From: Massilia terrae
GTDB taxonomy: Bacteria > Pseudomonadota > Gammaproteobacteria > Burkholderiales > Burkholderiaceae_D
Direction of reading: 5' to 3'
Assembly: GCF_024753145.1 (NCBI RefSeq)
Contig: NZ_JANUGU010000003.1
Coordinates: forward strand, 425,032-489,031
Length of the DNA: 64,000 nucleotides
The notes below the pieces were generated by a model. The model did no database searches and was not told the origin of the DNA. It saw only the letters and a list, made by a program, of their open reading frames with translations. The translations under genes were made by a program, and so were the position numbers. Every line of letters starts with the position of its first letter. The stretch's first letter is position 1. Of the stretch, positions 18,894 to 29,670 are shown one piece after another.

Positions 18894-20479
18894 GGCTTGG
18901 CCTCGTCGAACATGGTCAGGTAGGGCTCGCGCAGCAGCTTGCGGTCGATCTTGCCGTTCGGGTTGCGCGGGAACTGGCCGGCGCGGATCTCGACGTGCGC
19001 CGGCACCATGTAGGCCGGCAGGCGGCGCTGGCACTCCTTGAGCAGGGCCGCCGCGTCCAATCCAGGCTCGCGGGCCACGGCCAGCAGCACGATGGCCTGG
19101 CCCAGCGCCGGATGGGGCACGCCGAAGGCCGCCGCCTCGGCCACCAGGCCGCTCGCGTGCACGCCCTCCTCGACCTCGGTCGGGCTGACGCGGTAGCCGG
19201 ACACCTTGATCATGTCGTCGCCCCGGCCGATGAAGTACAGGTAGCCTTCCTCGTCCATCCGCACCGTGTCGCCGGACCAGACGGCCATCTCGGTGATCGG
19301 CAGCGCCGGGTCCTGGCCGGGCGCCGGCTTGAAGCGCTCGGCGGTCTTGGCCGGATCGTTCCAGTAGCCCAGCGCGACCAGCGCGCCGCGGTGCACCAGC
19401 TCACCGGGCTCGTTGGGCGCGCAGGGCGTGCCGTCCGGCCGCACCACCATCACCTGCGCGTTCGGGATCGCGCGGCCCATCGAATCGGGTCGGCGCTCCA
19501 GCTCCGGCGGCGGCAAATAGGTCGAGCGGAAGGCCTCGGTCAGGCCGTACATCAGGAACAGCTGGGCGTCCGGCAGCTTCGCGCGCAGCGCGGCCACGGT
19601 GGCCAGCGGCATCGCGCCGCCGGAATTGGTCAGGTAGCGCAAGGTATGCGGCAGCGGCCATTCGAGCGCGGCCAGCTGGATCCACAGCGGCGGCACCGCG
19701 GCCAGGCCGGTGATTCCTTCGGCCGCGACCATCTTCACGATGTCGCGCGCGAACAGGTGGTTCATCAGCACCACGCTGGCGCCGGCCAGGAAGGCCGTGG
19801 TCAGCTGGGACAGGCCATAGTCGAAGCTGAGCGGCAGCACCGACAGCACGCGGTCGAGCGGCGTCAGCGCGAGGTAGCCGGCCACGCTTTCGGCGCCCGC
19901 GACCATGTTCCGGTGCGAGAGCACCACGCCTTTCGGCTTGCCGGTGCTGCCGGAGGTGTACAGGATGGCGGCCATGTCGGCGTCGATCGCGCGGCGCGCG
20001 GCCAGCCCGGCGGCGGGCGGCTCGGCCTGCGCCGCTTCCCACGAGCGCACGGCGACCGGGCCGACGCTGGCGGCACCACTGTCCTCGCCGGTGACGAACA
20101 CGGTGCGCAGGTCCGGGCAGCGCGCCAGCACGCCTTCGAGCTGGGCCAGGCGCTCGGGCGAAGTCACCAGCACCCGCACATTGCAGTCGGCGAGGATGTG
20201 GGCCACCTGTTCGGCCTTGAGCAGCGGGTTCACCGGCACGAACACGGCGCCAGCCAGGCTGGCGCCGAACATCGCGGCCACGTTCTCGATGCGCTTTTCC
20301 AGGTAGACCGCGACACGCTCGGCGCGTGCGACCTCCACCGCGAGCAGGGCGCCGGCGGCGCGTCCCACGGCGGCGGCCAGCGCGGCGTAGTCGAGGCGCT
20401 GCTGCCCATAGGCGAGCGCTTCGGCCTGCGGCGTGCGGCGGGCGGTGTCAAGAATGACGTCGTGGATCAGGACTGGCAT
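18890..20479 (-). CDS. Acyl-CoA ligase (AMP-forming), exosortase A-associated (TIGR03098 type)
   Basis: The product has 529 aa with the full ANL-superfamily layout. A large N-terminal domain carries the P-loop Y-T-S-G-S-T-G-K-P-K-G and the Y-G-L-T-E-A adenylate motif. The small C-terminal domain has R-G-D-D-M-I-K-V-S-G-Y-R-V-S-P-T-E-V-E and the catalytic lysine in N-G-K-I-D-R-K-L. It activates a carboxylic acid as acyl-AMP and passes it to CoA or an acyl carrier protein; a stand-alone ACP is encoded nearby at 22819. It is coupled to the PLP decarboxylase and divergent from the aminotransferase-like gene. Confidence 0.92.
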   Translation of the reverse strand: MPVLIHDVILDTARRTPQAEALAYGQQRLDYAALAAAVGRAAGALLAVEVARAERVAVYLEKRIENVAAMFGASLAGAVFVPVNPLLKAEQVAHILADCNVRVLVTSPERLAQLEGVLARCPDLRTVFVTGEDSGAASVGPVAVRSWEAAQAEPPAAGLAARRAIDADMAAILYTSGSTGKPKGVVLSHRNMVAGAESVAGYLALTPLDRVLSVLPLSFDYGLSQLTTAFLAGASVVLMNHLFARDIVKMVAAEGITGLAAVPPLWIQLAALEWPLPHTLRYLTNSGGAMPLATVAALRAKLPDAQLFLMYGLTEAFRSTYLPPPELERRPDSMGRAIPNAQVMVVRPDGTPCAPNEPGELVHRGALVALGYWNDPAKTAERFKPAPGQDPALPITEMAVWSGDTVRMDEEGYLYFIGRGDDMIKVSGYRVSPTEVEEGVHASGLVAEAAAFGVPHPALGQAIVLLAVAREPGLDAAALLKECQRRLPAYMVPAHVEIRAGQFPRNPNGKIDRKLLREPYLTMFDEAKP

Positions 20480-20597
20480 ACGTAAATGAGCAAATTGGGC
20501 GCAATCTTATCAGTTTGCGGCGACAGGCCTCGGGCGATTGTTTAGTTCCGGACATATCTCGTGGCAAGTTTTTTAACACTCGTTCTATACTCGGGCC
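20480..20597. promoter_or_regulatory. Divergent regulatory region of the acyl-activation block
   Basis: This 118-bp gap lies between acyl-CoA ligase (-) and the aminotransferase-like gene (+). It carries AGTTCCGGA at 20544-20552, the same 9-mer seen twice upstream of the 33-kb EPS operon. A possible -10 for the plus strand, TATACT (20586-20591), lies only 6 bp before the start codon. If it is used, the mRNA would be nearly leaderless. Confidence 0.5.
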
Positions 20598-21779
20598 ATG
20601 CACAGCTCAGCCGTCCCCTCGATCCCGATCAGCCCCGTGCTGTCGCTCGCCGCCTTCCGGCGCGGCAGCGGCGCGCGCGTGCGCTCGGTGCTCGATGTCG
20701 GCCAGCTGCGCTACGTGACCAGCGGCCGCATCGCGATCGGGCTGGCGCTGCGCGAAATGGGCGTGGGCCCCGGCGACAAGGTGCTGGTGCCGGCCTGGCA
20801 CAGTCCATCGATGATCCCGCCGGTGCTGTGGCGCGGCGCCCAGCCCGTGTTCTACCGCCTGCGCGCGGACACCTCGGTTGACCTCGACGACATCGCGGCG
20901 CGGCTCGATCCGGCAACCAAGGTGCTCGTCGTGACGCACTACTTCGGCTTCCCGCAGGCCGGGATGTCCACCATACGCGCATTCTGCGACGCGCGAGGGA
21001 TCGGGCTGCTGGAGGATTGCGCGCACTGCCTGATCGGTGAGCAGCAGGGCCGCCCGGTCGGCGCCTGGGGCGATTACGCCATCGCCAGCAGCATGAAGTT
21101 CCTGCCGATATACGAGGGCGGCCTGCTGGTGTCGCAGCGCTACGATCTGCGGTCCGTCGAACTTCGCTCGGCCGGCTGGGCCTTCGAGACCAAGATCGCG
21201 CTGGCCTCGCTGGAAAAGAGCTTTGCCCACGGGCGCATGGGCGCGGCGCGCGCGGCGCTGTGGCTGCCGATGAAGGCCAGGGACGCCGCCTGGCGCCTGC
21301 TCAAGGCGCGCCGCCCGGCCGGCACGCCCGGCCTGTCGCCCGATTCATCCGACAGCAGCTTCGACTTCGATCCGCGCTGGCTGGACAAGCGCTCCTCATG
21401 GTTCGCACGCGTGATGACGCGGCGCGCATCCCTCACCCGCATCGCGGAAAGCCGCCGCGCCAACTATGTGCGCATCGAAGCAGCCCTGCGCGGCCAGCCC
21501 GGCGGACATCCGCTGCACGGCGCGCTGCCCGCCGGCGCCTGCCCCTGGGCCTTTCCCTTCGTGGCCGACGATGCGGAGCGCCTGTGCGAACGCCTGCGCG
21601 CGGCCGGCGTGCCGGTGGTCGGTTTCGGGCGAAAGCTGTGGCCCGGCATGGACGGCGGCGCCTGCGCGGTCAGCGAAGACCTGTCGCGGCGCGTGCTCGG
21701 CTTCCCCTGCCACCAGGAGCTGCGCGAACAGGAACTGTCGTGGATGATCGACCGCATCGGGGAGGCGCTGGCGCCATGA
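20598..21779 (+). CDS. DegT/DnrJ-like PLP aminotransferase homologue in the exosortase A cluster
   Basis: The product has 393 aa. It has fold type I features: V-L-V-P-A-W-H-S-P cofactor contacts, L-E-D-C-A-H and the putative Schiff-base lysine in A-S-S-M-K-F-L-P followed by G-G-L-L. It is divergent from the DegT at 15309 and has an unusual C-terminal half. Substrate specificity is unknown. It overlaps the FemAB-like gene by ATGA and heads a five-gene operon (with FemAB-like protein, ACP and two hydrolases), so it may supply an aminated compound for that pathway. Confidence 0.8.
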   Translation: MHSSAVPSIPISPVLSLAAFRRGSGARVRSVLDVGQLRYVTSGRIAIGLALREMGVGPGDKVLVPAWHSPSMIPPVLWRGAQPVFYRLRADTSVDLDDIAARLDPATKVLVVTHYFGFPQAGMSTIRAFCDARGIGLLEDCAHCLIGEQQGRPVGAWGDYAIASSMKFLPIYEGGLLVSQRYDLRSVELRSAGWAFETKIALASLEKSFAHGRMGAARAALWLPMKARDAAWRLLKARRPAGTPGLSPDSSDSSFDFDPRWLDKRSSWFARVMTRRASLTRIAESRRANYVRIEAALRGQPGGHPLHGALPAGACPWAFPFVADDAERLCERLRAAGVPVVGFGRKLWPGMDGGACAVSEDLSRRVLGFPCHQELREQELSWMIDRIGEALAP

Positions 21780-22822
21780 GCTGGACCATCGTTCCCGCGA
21801 GCCGCTTTGGCGAATACGCCTCGCGCTGGCGCAAGCTGCACATGCGCTGCGGCGCGCCGGCGCTGCTGGCGGTGGACTTTATCGAGCCGCTGCTCGCACA
21901 GTTCGGCACTGGCGCCGAGCTACTGGCGTGGCATGAGCGCGACGGCGTCACCACTGCCATGGCGCTGGTCGCGCCGGCCGGCCGTGGCAGCTGGTCGACC
22001 TTCCAGCCGCCGCAGGCGCCCATCGGACCATGGCTGCAGCAGCCCGGCGAAGATGTCGAACAGCTCGCGCTCGGCCTGATGCGCGGCCTGCCGGGTTTTC
22101 CGCTGGTGTTCGGCCTGACCCAGCTCGACCCGATGCTGCTGCCGCGCCCCGCCGACACGCCTTCGCTGCGCACGCTCGACTACATCTCCACCGCGCGCGT
22201 GACCATCGCCGGCGGCTTCGACGAGTACTGGAACGCGCGTGGCAAGAACCTGCGCGCCAACCTCAAGAAACAGCGCGCGCGCCTGGCCAGGGATGGCGTC
22301 GCGACCCGGCTGGAAATCTGCCGCGATCCCGCCGCCATGGCGCAGGCGGTCGAGGACTTCGCCCGGCTGGAATGCGGCGGCTGGAAGGCCGCGCGCGGCA
22401 CCGCCGTGCAGGCGCGCGACGCGCAGGGCCGCTTCTACCGTGCGATGCTGGAGCGTTTCTGTGACCGGGACGCGGCCAGCGTCTACCGCTATCATTTCGA
22501 CGAGCAGCTGGTCGCGATGGACCTGTGCGTGGAAGACCGCGACAGCATCGTGGTGCTCAAGACCAGCTACGACGAGCGCGTCCCCAACGGCCTGTCGCCG
22601 ACGCTGCTGATGCGCGAGGAAGCCTGCCGCCGCTTGTTCGGGGAGGGCCGCTTCGAGCGGCTGGAATTCTACGGCCGCGTGATGGAATGGCACCTGCGCT
22701 GGACGGAGGAGGCGCGCACTATGTACCATGTGAACTGTTACCGATGGCCGGGGATGCGCCGCCTGCACACGCTGCTGGAAGCGCGCGCACGTTCCCGCCA
22801 GGCCGCGCACAACGCTCCATGA
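21776..22822 (+). CDS. FemAB/GNAT-like aminoacyl- or acyltransferase (CelD/BioF2-like)
   Basis: The product has 348 aa. It has a double-GNAT-type fold of the CelD/FemAB superfamily: a basic helix R-G-K-N-L-R-A-N-L-K-K-Q-R-A-R-L, then Y-R-Y-H-F-D-E-Q-L-V-A-M-D-L and K-T-S-Y-D-E-R. FemAB enzymes add amino acids from aminoacyl-tRNA; CelD-like relatives act in cellulose and EPS modification. Members of this kind recur in exosortase A clusters. Its start overlaps the aminotransferase stop and its stop overlaps the ACP start (both ATGA). Transfer of an ACP-bound acyl or aminoacyl group to the glycan is a plausible inference. Confidence 0.82.
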   Translation: MSWTIVPASRFGEYASRWRKLHMRCGAPALLAVDFIEPLLAQFGTGAELLAWHERDGVTTAMALVAPAGRGSWSTFQPPQAPIGPWLQQPGEDVEQLALGLMRGLPGFPLVFGLTQLDPMLLPRPADTPSLRTLDYISTARVTIAGGFDEYWNARGKNLRANLKKQRARLARDGVATRLEICRDPAAMAQAVEDFARLECGGWKAARGTAVQARDAQGRFYRAMLERFCDRDAASVYRYHFDEQLVAMDLCVEDRDSIVVLKTSYDERVPNGLSPTLLMREEACRRLFGEGRFERLEFYGRVMEWHLRWTEEARTMYHVNCYRWPGMRRLHTLLEARARSRQAAHNAP

Positions 22823-23076
22823 AAGCCGCTATGTACCTGAACGATGTCAAACAAGTCCTGATCGATGTGCTCAACCTCGGCCCCGCCGGTGAACAGCTGA
22901 CCGCCGCTTCGCCCCTGCTGGGCAGCCTGCCCGAACTCGATTCGATGGCGGTGGTCACCCTGCTCGGCGCGCTCGAAGAACGCTTCGGCATCGAGGTGGA
23001 CGACGACGACATCAGCGCCAGCACCTTCGAAACGCTGGGCAGCCTGGCCGCCTTCGTCGAGCAGAAAGCAGGATGA
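22819..23076 (+). CDS. Acyl carrier protein, exosortase A-associated
   Basis: The product has 85 aa, acidic, with the four-helix ACP pattern. Ser42 in E-L-D-S-M-A is the 4'-phosphopantetheine attachment site, shifted from the usual D-S-L to D-S-M. ATG 22819 forms an ATGA overlap with the FemAB-like gene; a second in-frame ATG at 22831 is possible. It is not the housekeeping AcpP, because it lacks the fatty-acid-synthesis neighbours and has a divergent core. Together with the acyl-CoA ligase it forms an activation and carrier module. Confidence 0.92.
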   Translation: MKAAMYLNDVKQVLIDVLNLGPAGEQLTAASPLLGSLPELDSMAVVTLLGALEERFGIEVDDDDISASTFETLGSLAAFVEQKAG

Positions 23077-23079
23077 ACA

Positions 23080-23913
23080 ATGGCGCCTCCCGAGCATCGG
23101 GCAACTGCGGCGCCAGCTGAACCCTTCTTCCTGGAAGGCGGCGCCGGGCCGCGCTTCTGCCTGTTCCACCGTCCCGCCGGCGCCTGCCGCGGAGCGCTGG
23201 TCTACATCCATCCGTTGGCCGAGGAGATGAACCGCACGCGCCGCATGGCCGCGCTGGCCTCGCGCGCACTGGCCGCCGGCGGCATCGCGGTGCTGCAGGT
23301 GGACCTGCACGGCTGCGGCGACAGCGGCGGCGACTTCGGCGATGCGAGCTGGGACAGCTGGAAGGCCGACGTGGCGCTGGCGCATGGCTGGCTGCGTACG
23401 CGCCTCGATTGCCCGGTCGGTTTGTGGGGACTGCGACTGGGCGCCCTGCTCGCCCTCGATTGTGCGCGCGGGACCCGCGCCGATCGCCTGCTGCTGTGGC
23501 AGCCGGTCACCAAGGGATCCAACTACCTGACGCAAGTGCTGCGCCTGCGCCTGGCGGGCGAGCTGCTGCAAGATGGGGGCAGCAAGGCTGACACGGCGGC
23601 ACTGAAAGCCGCATTGCTCGGAGGCGCACCGCTGGACGTGGCGGGCTACACGCTGTCACCGGCGCTCGCGCTTCCAGTCGACGCGCTCGACGCATCCGTG
23701 CTCGTGCCGCCCTGCCCGGTCCACTGGTTCGAGGTGGCGGGCACGCTGTCGCCGGCCGCCACGCGCACCATCGACGGCTGGCGCGCAGCAGGCGCCAGCG
23801 TGCAGGCGCACATCGCGCCTGGCCAGCAATTCTGGGCCACGCCGGAAATCACCGAATGCCCGGCGCTGGTCGAGGCCACCGTCAATGCCTGCCGCGAGAC
23901 GGCCGATGCCTGA
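23080..23913 (+). CDS. Alpha/beta hydrolase, exosortase A-associated hydrolase 2 (TIGR03101 type)
   Basis: The product has 277 aa. It has an alpha/beta-hydrolase fold: strand Y-I-H-P-L-A-E-E-M and D-L-H-G-C-G-D-S-G-G-D oxyanion region. The nucleophile elbow reads G-L-R-L-G (117-121), so Arg119 stands where a catalytic Ser would be. It may therefore be non-hydrolytic or use another residue. It starts 3 bp after the ACP gene and overlaps hydrolase 1 by 8 bp. Such pairs of hydrolases recur with exosortase A; a thioesterase or acyltransfer partner for the ACP is inferred. Confidence 0.88.
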   Translation: MAPPEHRATAAPAEPFFLEGGAGPRFCLFHRPAGACRGALVYIHPLAEEMNRTRRMAALASRALAAGGIAVLQVDLHGCGDSGGDFGDASWDSWKADVALAHGWLRTRLDCPVGLWGLRLGALLALDCARGTRADRLLLWQPVTKGSNYLTQVLRLRLAGELLQDGGSKADTAALKAALLGGAPLDVAGYTLSPALALPVDALDASVLVPPCPVHWFEVAGTLSPAATRTIDGWRAAGASVQAHIAPGQQFWATPEITECPALVEATVNACRETADA

Positions 23914-24724
23914 GGAACGCGCACTCGCCTTCCAATGCGGCAGCGACTGGCTGTACGGCGTCGCCAGCCTGCCGCCCGAGCCATCCGTGCGCGGCGTGCT
24001 GATCGTGGTCGGCGGACCGCAGTACCGGGCCGGCAGCCACCGCCAGTTCACGCTGCTGGCGCGCAGCCTGGCCGGCGCCGGCATCCCGGCGATGCGCTTC
24101 GATTACCGTGGCATGGGCGACAGCGAAGGCGCGATGCGCGGTTTCGACGAAGTCAACAAGGACATCCGCGCCGCCATCGACCGTTTCTTCGAAGAGGCGC
24201 CCGGGATGTCGGAAGTGCTGCTGTGGGGCCTGTGCGACGGCGCATCGGCCGCCGCGATGTATGCGCCGCGCGATGCACGCGTGGCCGGCCTGGCCCTGCT
24301 CAATCCCTGGGTGCGCACCGAGGAAGGCGCGGCGCGCGCGACCATCAAGCATTACTACGGCGCGCGCCTGCTGCAGCGCGAGTTCTGGAACAAGCTGCTC
24401 GCAGGCCGCTTCGATGCGCGCGGCGCCATTCGGTCCTTCGCCGGCTTGCTGCGATCGTCGCGGCGACATCAGGAAAGCCAGGATCTGCCTGACAGGATGC
24501 ACAATGCGCTCAGCACTTTCCGTGGCCGCGTGCTGCTGATGCTGAGCGGCGCCGACCTCACTGCGCAGGAATTCTCGGACCTGTCGAACCAGGCGAAGTG
24601 GAAAGGGCTGCTGGCCGCGAAGCGCTTCGAGCGCCACACGCTGCCGAAGGCCGACCATACCTGTTCGCGCCGCGAATGGCACGAGCAGCTCGCGGCCTGG
24701 ACCATGGCCTGGGCGCGCGCCTAG
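23906..24724 (+). CDS. Alpha/beta hydrolase, exosortase A-associated hydrolase 1 (TIGR03100 type)
   Basis: The product has 272 aa. The fold has V-V-G-G-P-Q-Y-R and F-D-Y-R-G-M-G-D-S-E-G. The nucleophile elbow is G-L-C-D-G (108-112), placing Cys110 where Ser usually is. Asp217 and His251 complete a plausible Cys-Asp-His triad, as in dienelactone hydrolase. The start at ATG 23906 overlaps the previous stop by 8 bp; an upstream ATG at 23885 is possible but overlaps more. It probably acts as a thioesterase-like enzyme in the ACP pathway. Its TAG stop shares CTAG with the convergent beta-helix gene. Confidence 0.9.
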   Translation: MPEERALAFQCGSDWLYGVASLPPEPSVRGVLIVVGGPQYRAGSHRQFTLLARSLAGAGIPAMRFDYRGMGDSEGAMRGFDEVNKDIRAAIDRFFEEAPGMSEVLLWGLCDGASAAAMYAPRDARVAGLALLNPWVRTEEGAARATIKHYYGARLLQREFWNKLLAGRFDARGAIRSFAGLLRSSRRHQESQDLPDRMHNALSTFRGRVLLMLSGADLTAQEFSDLSNQAKWKGLLAAKRFERHTLPKADHTCSRREWHEQLAAWTMAWARA

Positions 24725-26157
24725 CGCACGCAGTAGCCGAAATCCTCGAAGGCGCCGTAGCGCGCCCAAACCGGCCGCGGACGGCCGCACATGTCCACCG
24801 ATGGCGCGCTCAGGGCACGGCGCGGCGCCTCGCCCTTCCAGCCAAGGTCCAGCCCCTGCACGCCCGCGAACAGCTTGCGCACCGGATGGTAGCCCGCGTA
24901 CAGGTAGGCGATCGGCGTGTCGAGGTTGTCGAGCGCGCGCACGCGGGCGCCGTCGCGGGCGCGGATCGTGCCGTCGACCAGGTTGCCGATGACGTCGGCG
25001 CCGCTCTCGGGAAAGCGCACGTCGATGCCGCCGGTGTCGAGCAGGGTGTTGTGCACGATGCGGCTTTCGGCGCCGCTGTTGACGTAGATGCCGGCGTCCG
25101 AGCAGCCGGCGACGAGGTTATTGCGGATCAGGCCGTGATCCTGCTCGGTGATGCAGCGGCCGTCGCGGCACTCGGACCTGGCGGTGCCGCCGCCGCCGAA
25201 GGACAGGCCGATGCGCTGGCCCGGCTCGCCCTGCAGCCGTTGTTCGCACAGCACCGCATTGTCCTCGAAAGTGGTGCCGGCGCCGCCGCCTTTCGCGAAC
25301 GCGCCGTAGCTGGTGCGGTCGCCTCCGGCCTTGACGAAGTCCGCGATCAGGTTGCCATGGATGGTCCAGCCGCTGGCCGCGACCAGGTAGATCGGCGCCA
25401 CCGGCCCGGCGGTATGGCGCGGCGCGCCGTTGGCCAGCGTATTGTGGTCGACCAGGCCGCGGTCGGGAAAGCGGCCGCCGCTGCCGTTGATCTTCAGGTG
25501 GGTGTTGAAGTCGCGGATGGTATTGTTCACCGCCGAGAAGTGGTGGCCGTTGCCGCTCACGTGGAACGCTTGCTCGCAGGCCGAATCGATGCGGCACACG
25601 CCTCGGACCGACAGGTTCTCGAAGCGCCACCACGGCTGCTCCACTGCGAAGCCGACGCGCGCGTCGAACTCGATCAGCACCGAGCCCGGTCGTTCCGCCT
25701 TCAGCGTGATCGGCGCGTCCTCCGTGCCCTCGCCGCGCACCGCCAGCGTCTCGCTGAAGCGGTAAGTGCCCGGCAGCAGGGTGATGATGTCGCCCGGCTG
25801 CGCGTCCGCCAGCACCGCGCGCACGTCGGCCTCGTTGCCGGCGAAACGGTGTGCGCGCCGGCACGCCGGATCGTCAAGGCAAGGCAAGGGCTGGCGGACC
25901 TGCAGCGGCTCACGCTGCGCGCCGGCGGCCAGCGGCGGCAGCAGGTAGGGCTGGCGTTCGCCGCGGTCCAGCGCCAGCAGCACCTTGCGCACCCAGGCGC
26001 CGGCCCCCGCCACCAGCCCCGCGCCGTCGGGCCCCAGGTAGGGGCCGAGCGCGCGCGGCGCCAGGCCAAGTCCCTGCACGTAAAGCGCGCCCCCGCTCAT
26101 CATCGTCAGGCCGAACAGCGCCAGCAACGATGTCAAGCGCAGGGCGCGCGGGTTCAT
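24721..26157 (-). CDS. Right-handed parallel beta-helix protein (chondroitinase B/PL6-like)
   Basis: The product has 478 aa. An N-terminal hydrophobic signal or anchor segment (residues 6-30) is followed after ~100 residues by a beta-helix with P-G-D-I-I-T-L-L-P-G-T-Y, then rungs containing V-N-N-T-I, H-N-T-L, I-H-G-N-L, F-E-D-N-A, I-R-N-N-L and V-H-N-T-L-L. It resembles polysaccharide lyase family 6 and carbohydrate-binding pectate-lyase-like proteins. An envelope role in EPS cleavage or remodelling is likely; catalytic residues cannot be assigned safely. It is the last gene of the PrsK/PrsR operon and overlaps prsR by ATGA. Confidence 0.82.
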   Translation of the reverse strand: MNPRALRLTSLLALFGLTMMSGGALYVQGLGLAPRALGPYLGPDGAGLVAGAGAWVRKVLLALDRGERQPYLLPPLAAGAQREPLQVRQPLPCLDDPACRRAHRFAGNEADVRAVLADAQPGDIITLLPGTYRFSETLAVRGEGTEDAPITLKAERPGSVLIEFDARVGFAVEQPWWRFENLSVRGVCRIDSACEQAFHVSGNGHHFSAVNNTIRDFNTHLKINGSGGRFPDRGLVDHNTLANGAPRHTAGPVAPIYLVAASGWTIHGNLIADFVKAGGDRTSYGAFAKGGGAGTTFEDNAVLCEQRLQGEPGQRIGLSFGGGGTARSECRDGRCITEQDHGLIRNNLVAGCSDAGIYVNSGAESRIVHNTLLDTGGIDVRFPESGADVIGNLVDGTIRARDGARVRALDNLDTPIAYLYAGYHPVRKLFAGVQGLDLGWKGEAPRRALSAPSVDMCGRPRPVWARYGAFEDFGYCVR

Positions 26158-27538
26158 GCGGCTGCCGCGGCAGTTTTTATCGCGTGCCGGCTCATGAGGT
26201 CATACATCGTGGGGCGGCTGATGCCGAGCAGTTCGGAGGCCTTGACGATATTGCCGTCGACCCGGGCCAGCGCCTTGACGATGGCCTTGTACTCGGCATC
26301 GTCGCGCACCTGGCGCAGGTTGATCGGCTGTTCCGCCGCCGCGGTGTCGGGCAGGCCGAGGTCGTCGGCGGCAATCGAGGGACCGTCCGCCATGATCACC
26401 GCGCGCTTGATGCAGTTCTCCATCTCGCGCACATTGCCGGGCCAGGCGTAGGCCTCGATGGCCGCGATGGCGTCGGGCGAGAAGTGCAGCGCCGCGCGCG
26501 ACTCCTGCGCGCAGAACTTGTTCTTGAAGTGATGCGCCAGCAGCGCCGCGTCGCCGTCGCGCTCGCGCAACGGCGGGATGTTGACCACGATCTCGGACAA
26601 GCGATAGTACAAGTCCTCGCGGAAGCGGCCCTGCGCGCACAAATCCTTGAGCTTCTGGTGGGTGGCGCAGACGATGCGCACGTCCACCGGGATCTCCTCG
26701 TGGCCGCCGATGCGCTCGATCACGCGCTCCTGCAGGAAGCGCAGCAGCTTGGCCTGCAGCGCCATCGGCAGGTCGCCCACTTCGTCGAGGAAGAAGGTGC
26801 CGCCGTTGGCCAGCTCCACCTTGCCCTTGGTCTGCTTGGCGGCGCCGGTGAAGGCGCCCCTCTCGTAGCCGAACAGTTCACTCTCGAGCAGGTTCTCGGG
26901 AATCGCCGCGCAGTTGATCGCCATGAAGCGTTGGCCCGCGCGGGGGCTGAGCTGGTGCAGCGCGCGCGCCAGCACTTCCTTGCCGGTGCCGCTTTCGCCC
27001 AGCACCATCACCGAGGCCGAGGTCGGCGCCACCTTCTCGATATTGCGGCAGACCTTGAGCATGCCGGCGTCGCGGCTGATCACCCCGGCCAGCGGCGAGT
27101 CGGCCTGCACGGTCTGCATGCGGCGGTTCTCGCGCTGCAGCTCGTTCAGGAAGAAGGCGCGTTCGATCACCAGGTTCAGGATGACCGGATCGCAGGGCTT
27201 CTGGTGGAAATCGTAGGCGCCCATGCCGATCGCGCGCACCGCGTGTTCGTGGTCCTGGTTGCCGGTCAAGACGATCACGCGGGTGTCCGGCGCCATGGCC
27301 AGGATCTGCTGCAGGGTCGCCATGCCTTCGGTCGCGCCATCGGGGTCGGGCGGCAGGCCGAGGTCCATCGTCACCACCGCCGGTTCATGGCGGCGCACCT
27401 GGGCCAGCGCGCTCTCGCGGTCGCCGGCCACCACGACGTCGTAGGCGTCCAGGCTCCAGCGCAGCTGCTTCTGCAGGCCCGGATCGTCTTCAATGATCAG
27501 CAGTTTCGGTTTTGCTTGGGTCACGGTGCTTCCTTGTT

Positions 27539-27542
<4 letters not shown>
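26154..27542 (-). CDS. prsR: PrsR, sigma-54-dependent response regulator of the PEP-CTERM/EPS system
   Basis: The product has 462 aa. The receiver domain has Asp60 as phosphoacceptor, with an acidic E-D-D pocket at 18-20. The AAA+ sigma-54 activation domain has Walker A G-E-S-G-T-G-K-E and the G-A-F-T-G-A loop that contacts sigma-54. The C-terminal Fis-type helix-turn-helix ends at I-S-R-P-T-M-Y-D-L. It is the partner of PrsK and activates RpoN-dependent promoters of EPS and PEP-CTERM genes. ATG 27542 overlaps the prsK stop (ATGA); an internal GTG at 27524 behind AAGGAAG is an alternative start. Confidence 0.95.
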
Positions 27543-29617
<2,075 letters not shown>

Positions 29618-29670
29618 GATGCACCCGAAGGATCAGCGGCAGGGCCTCGCGGCCCGGCCTGGTAAAGCGT

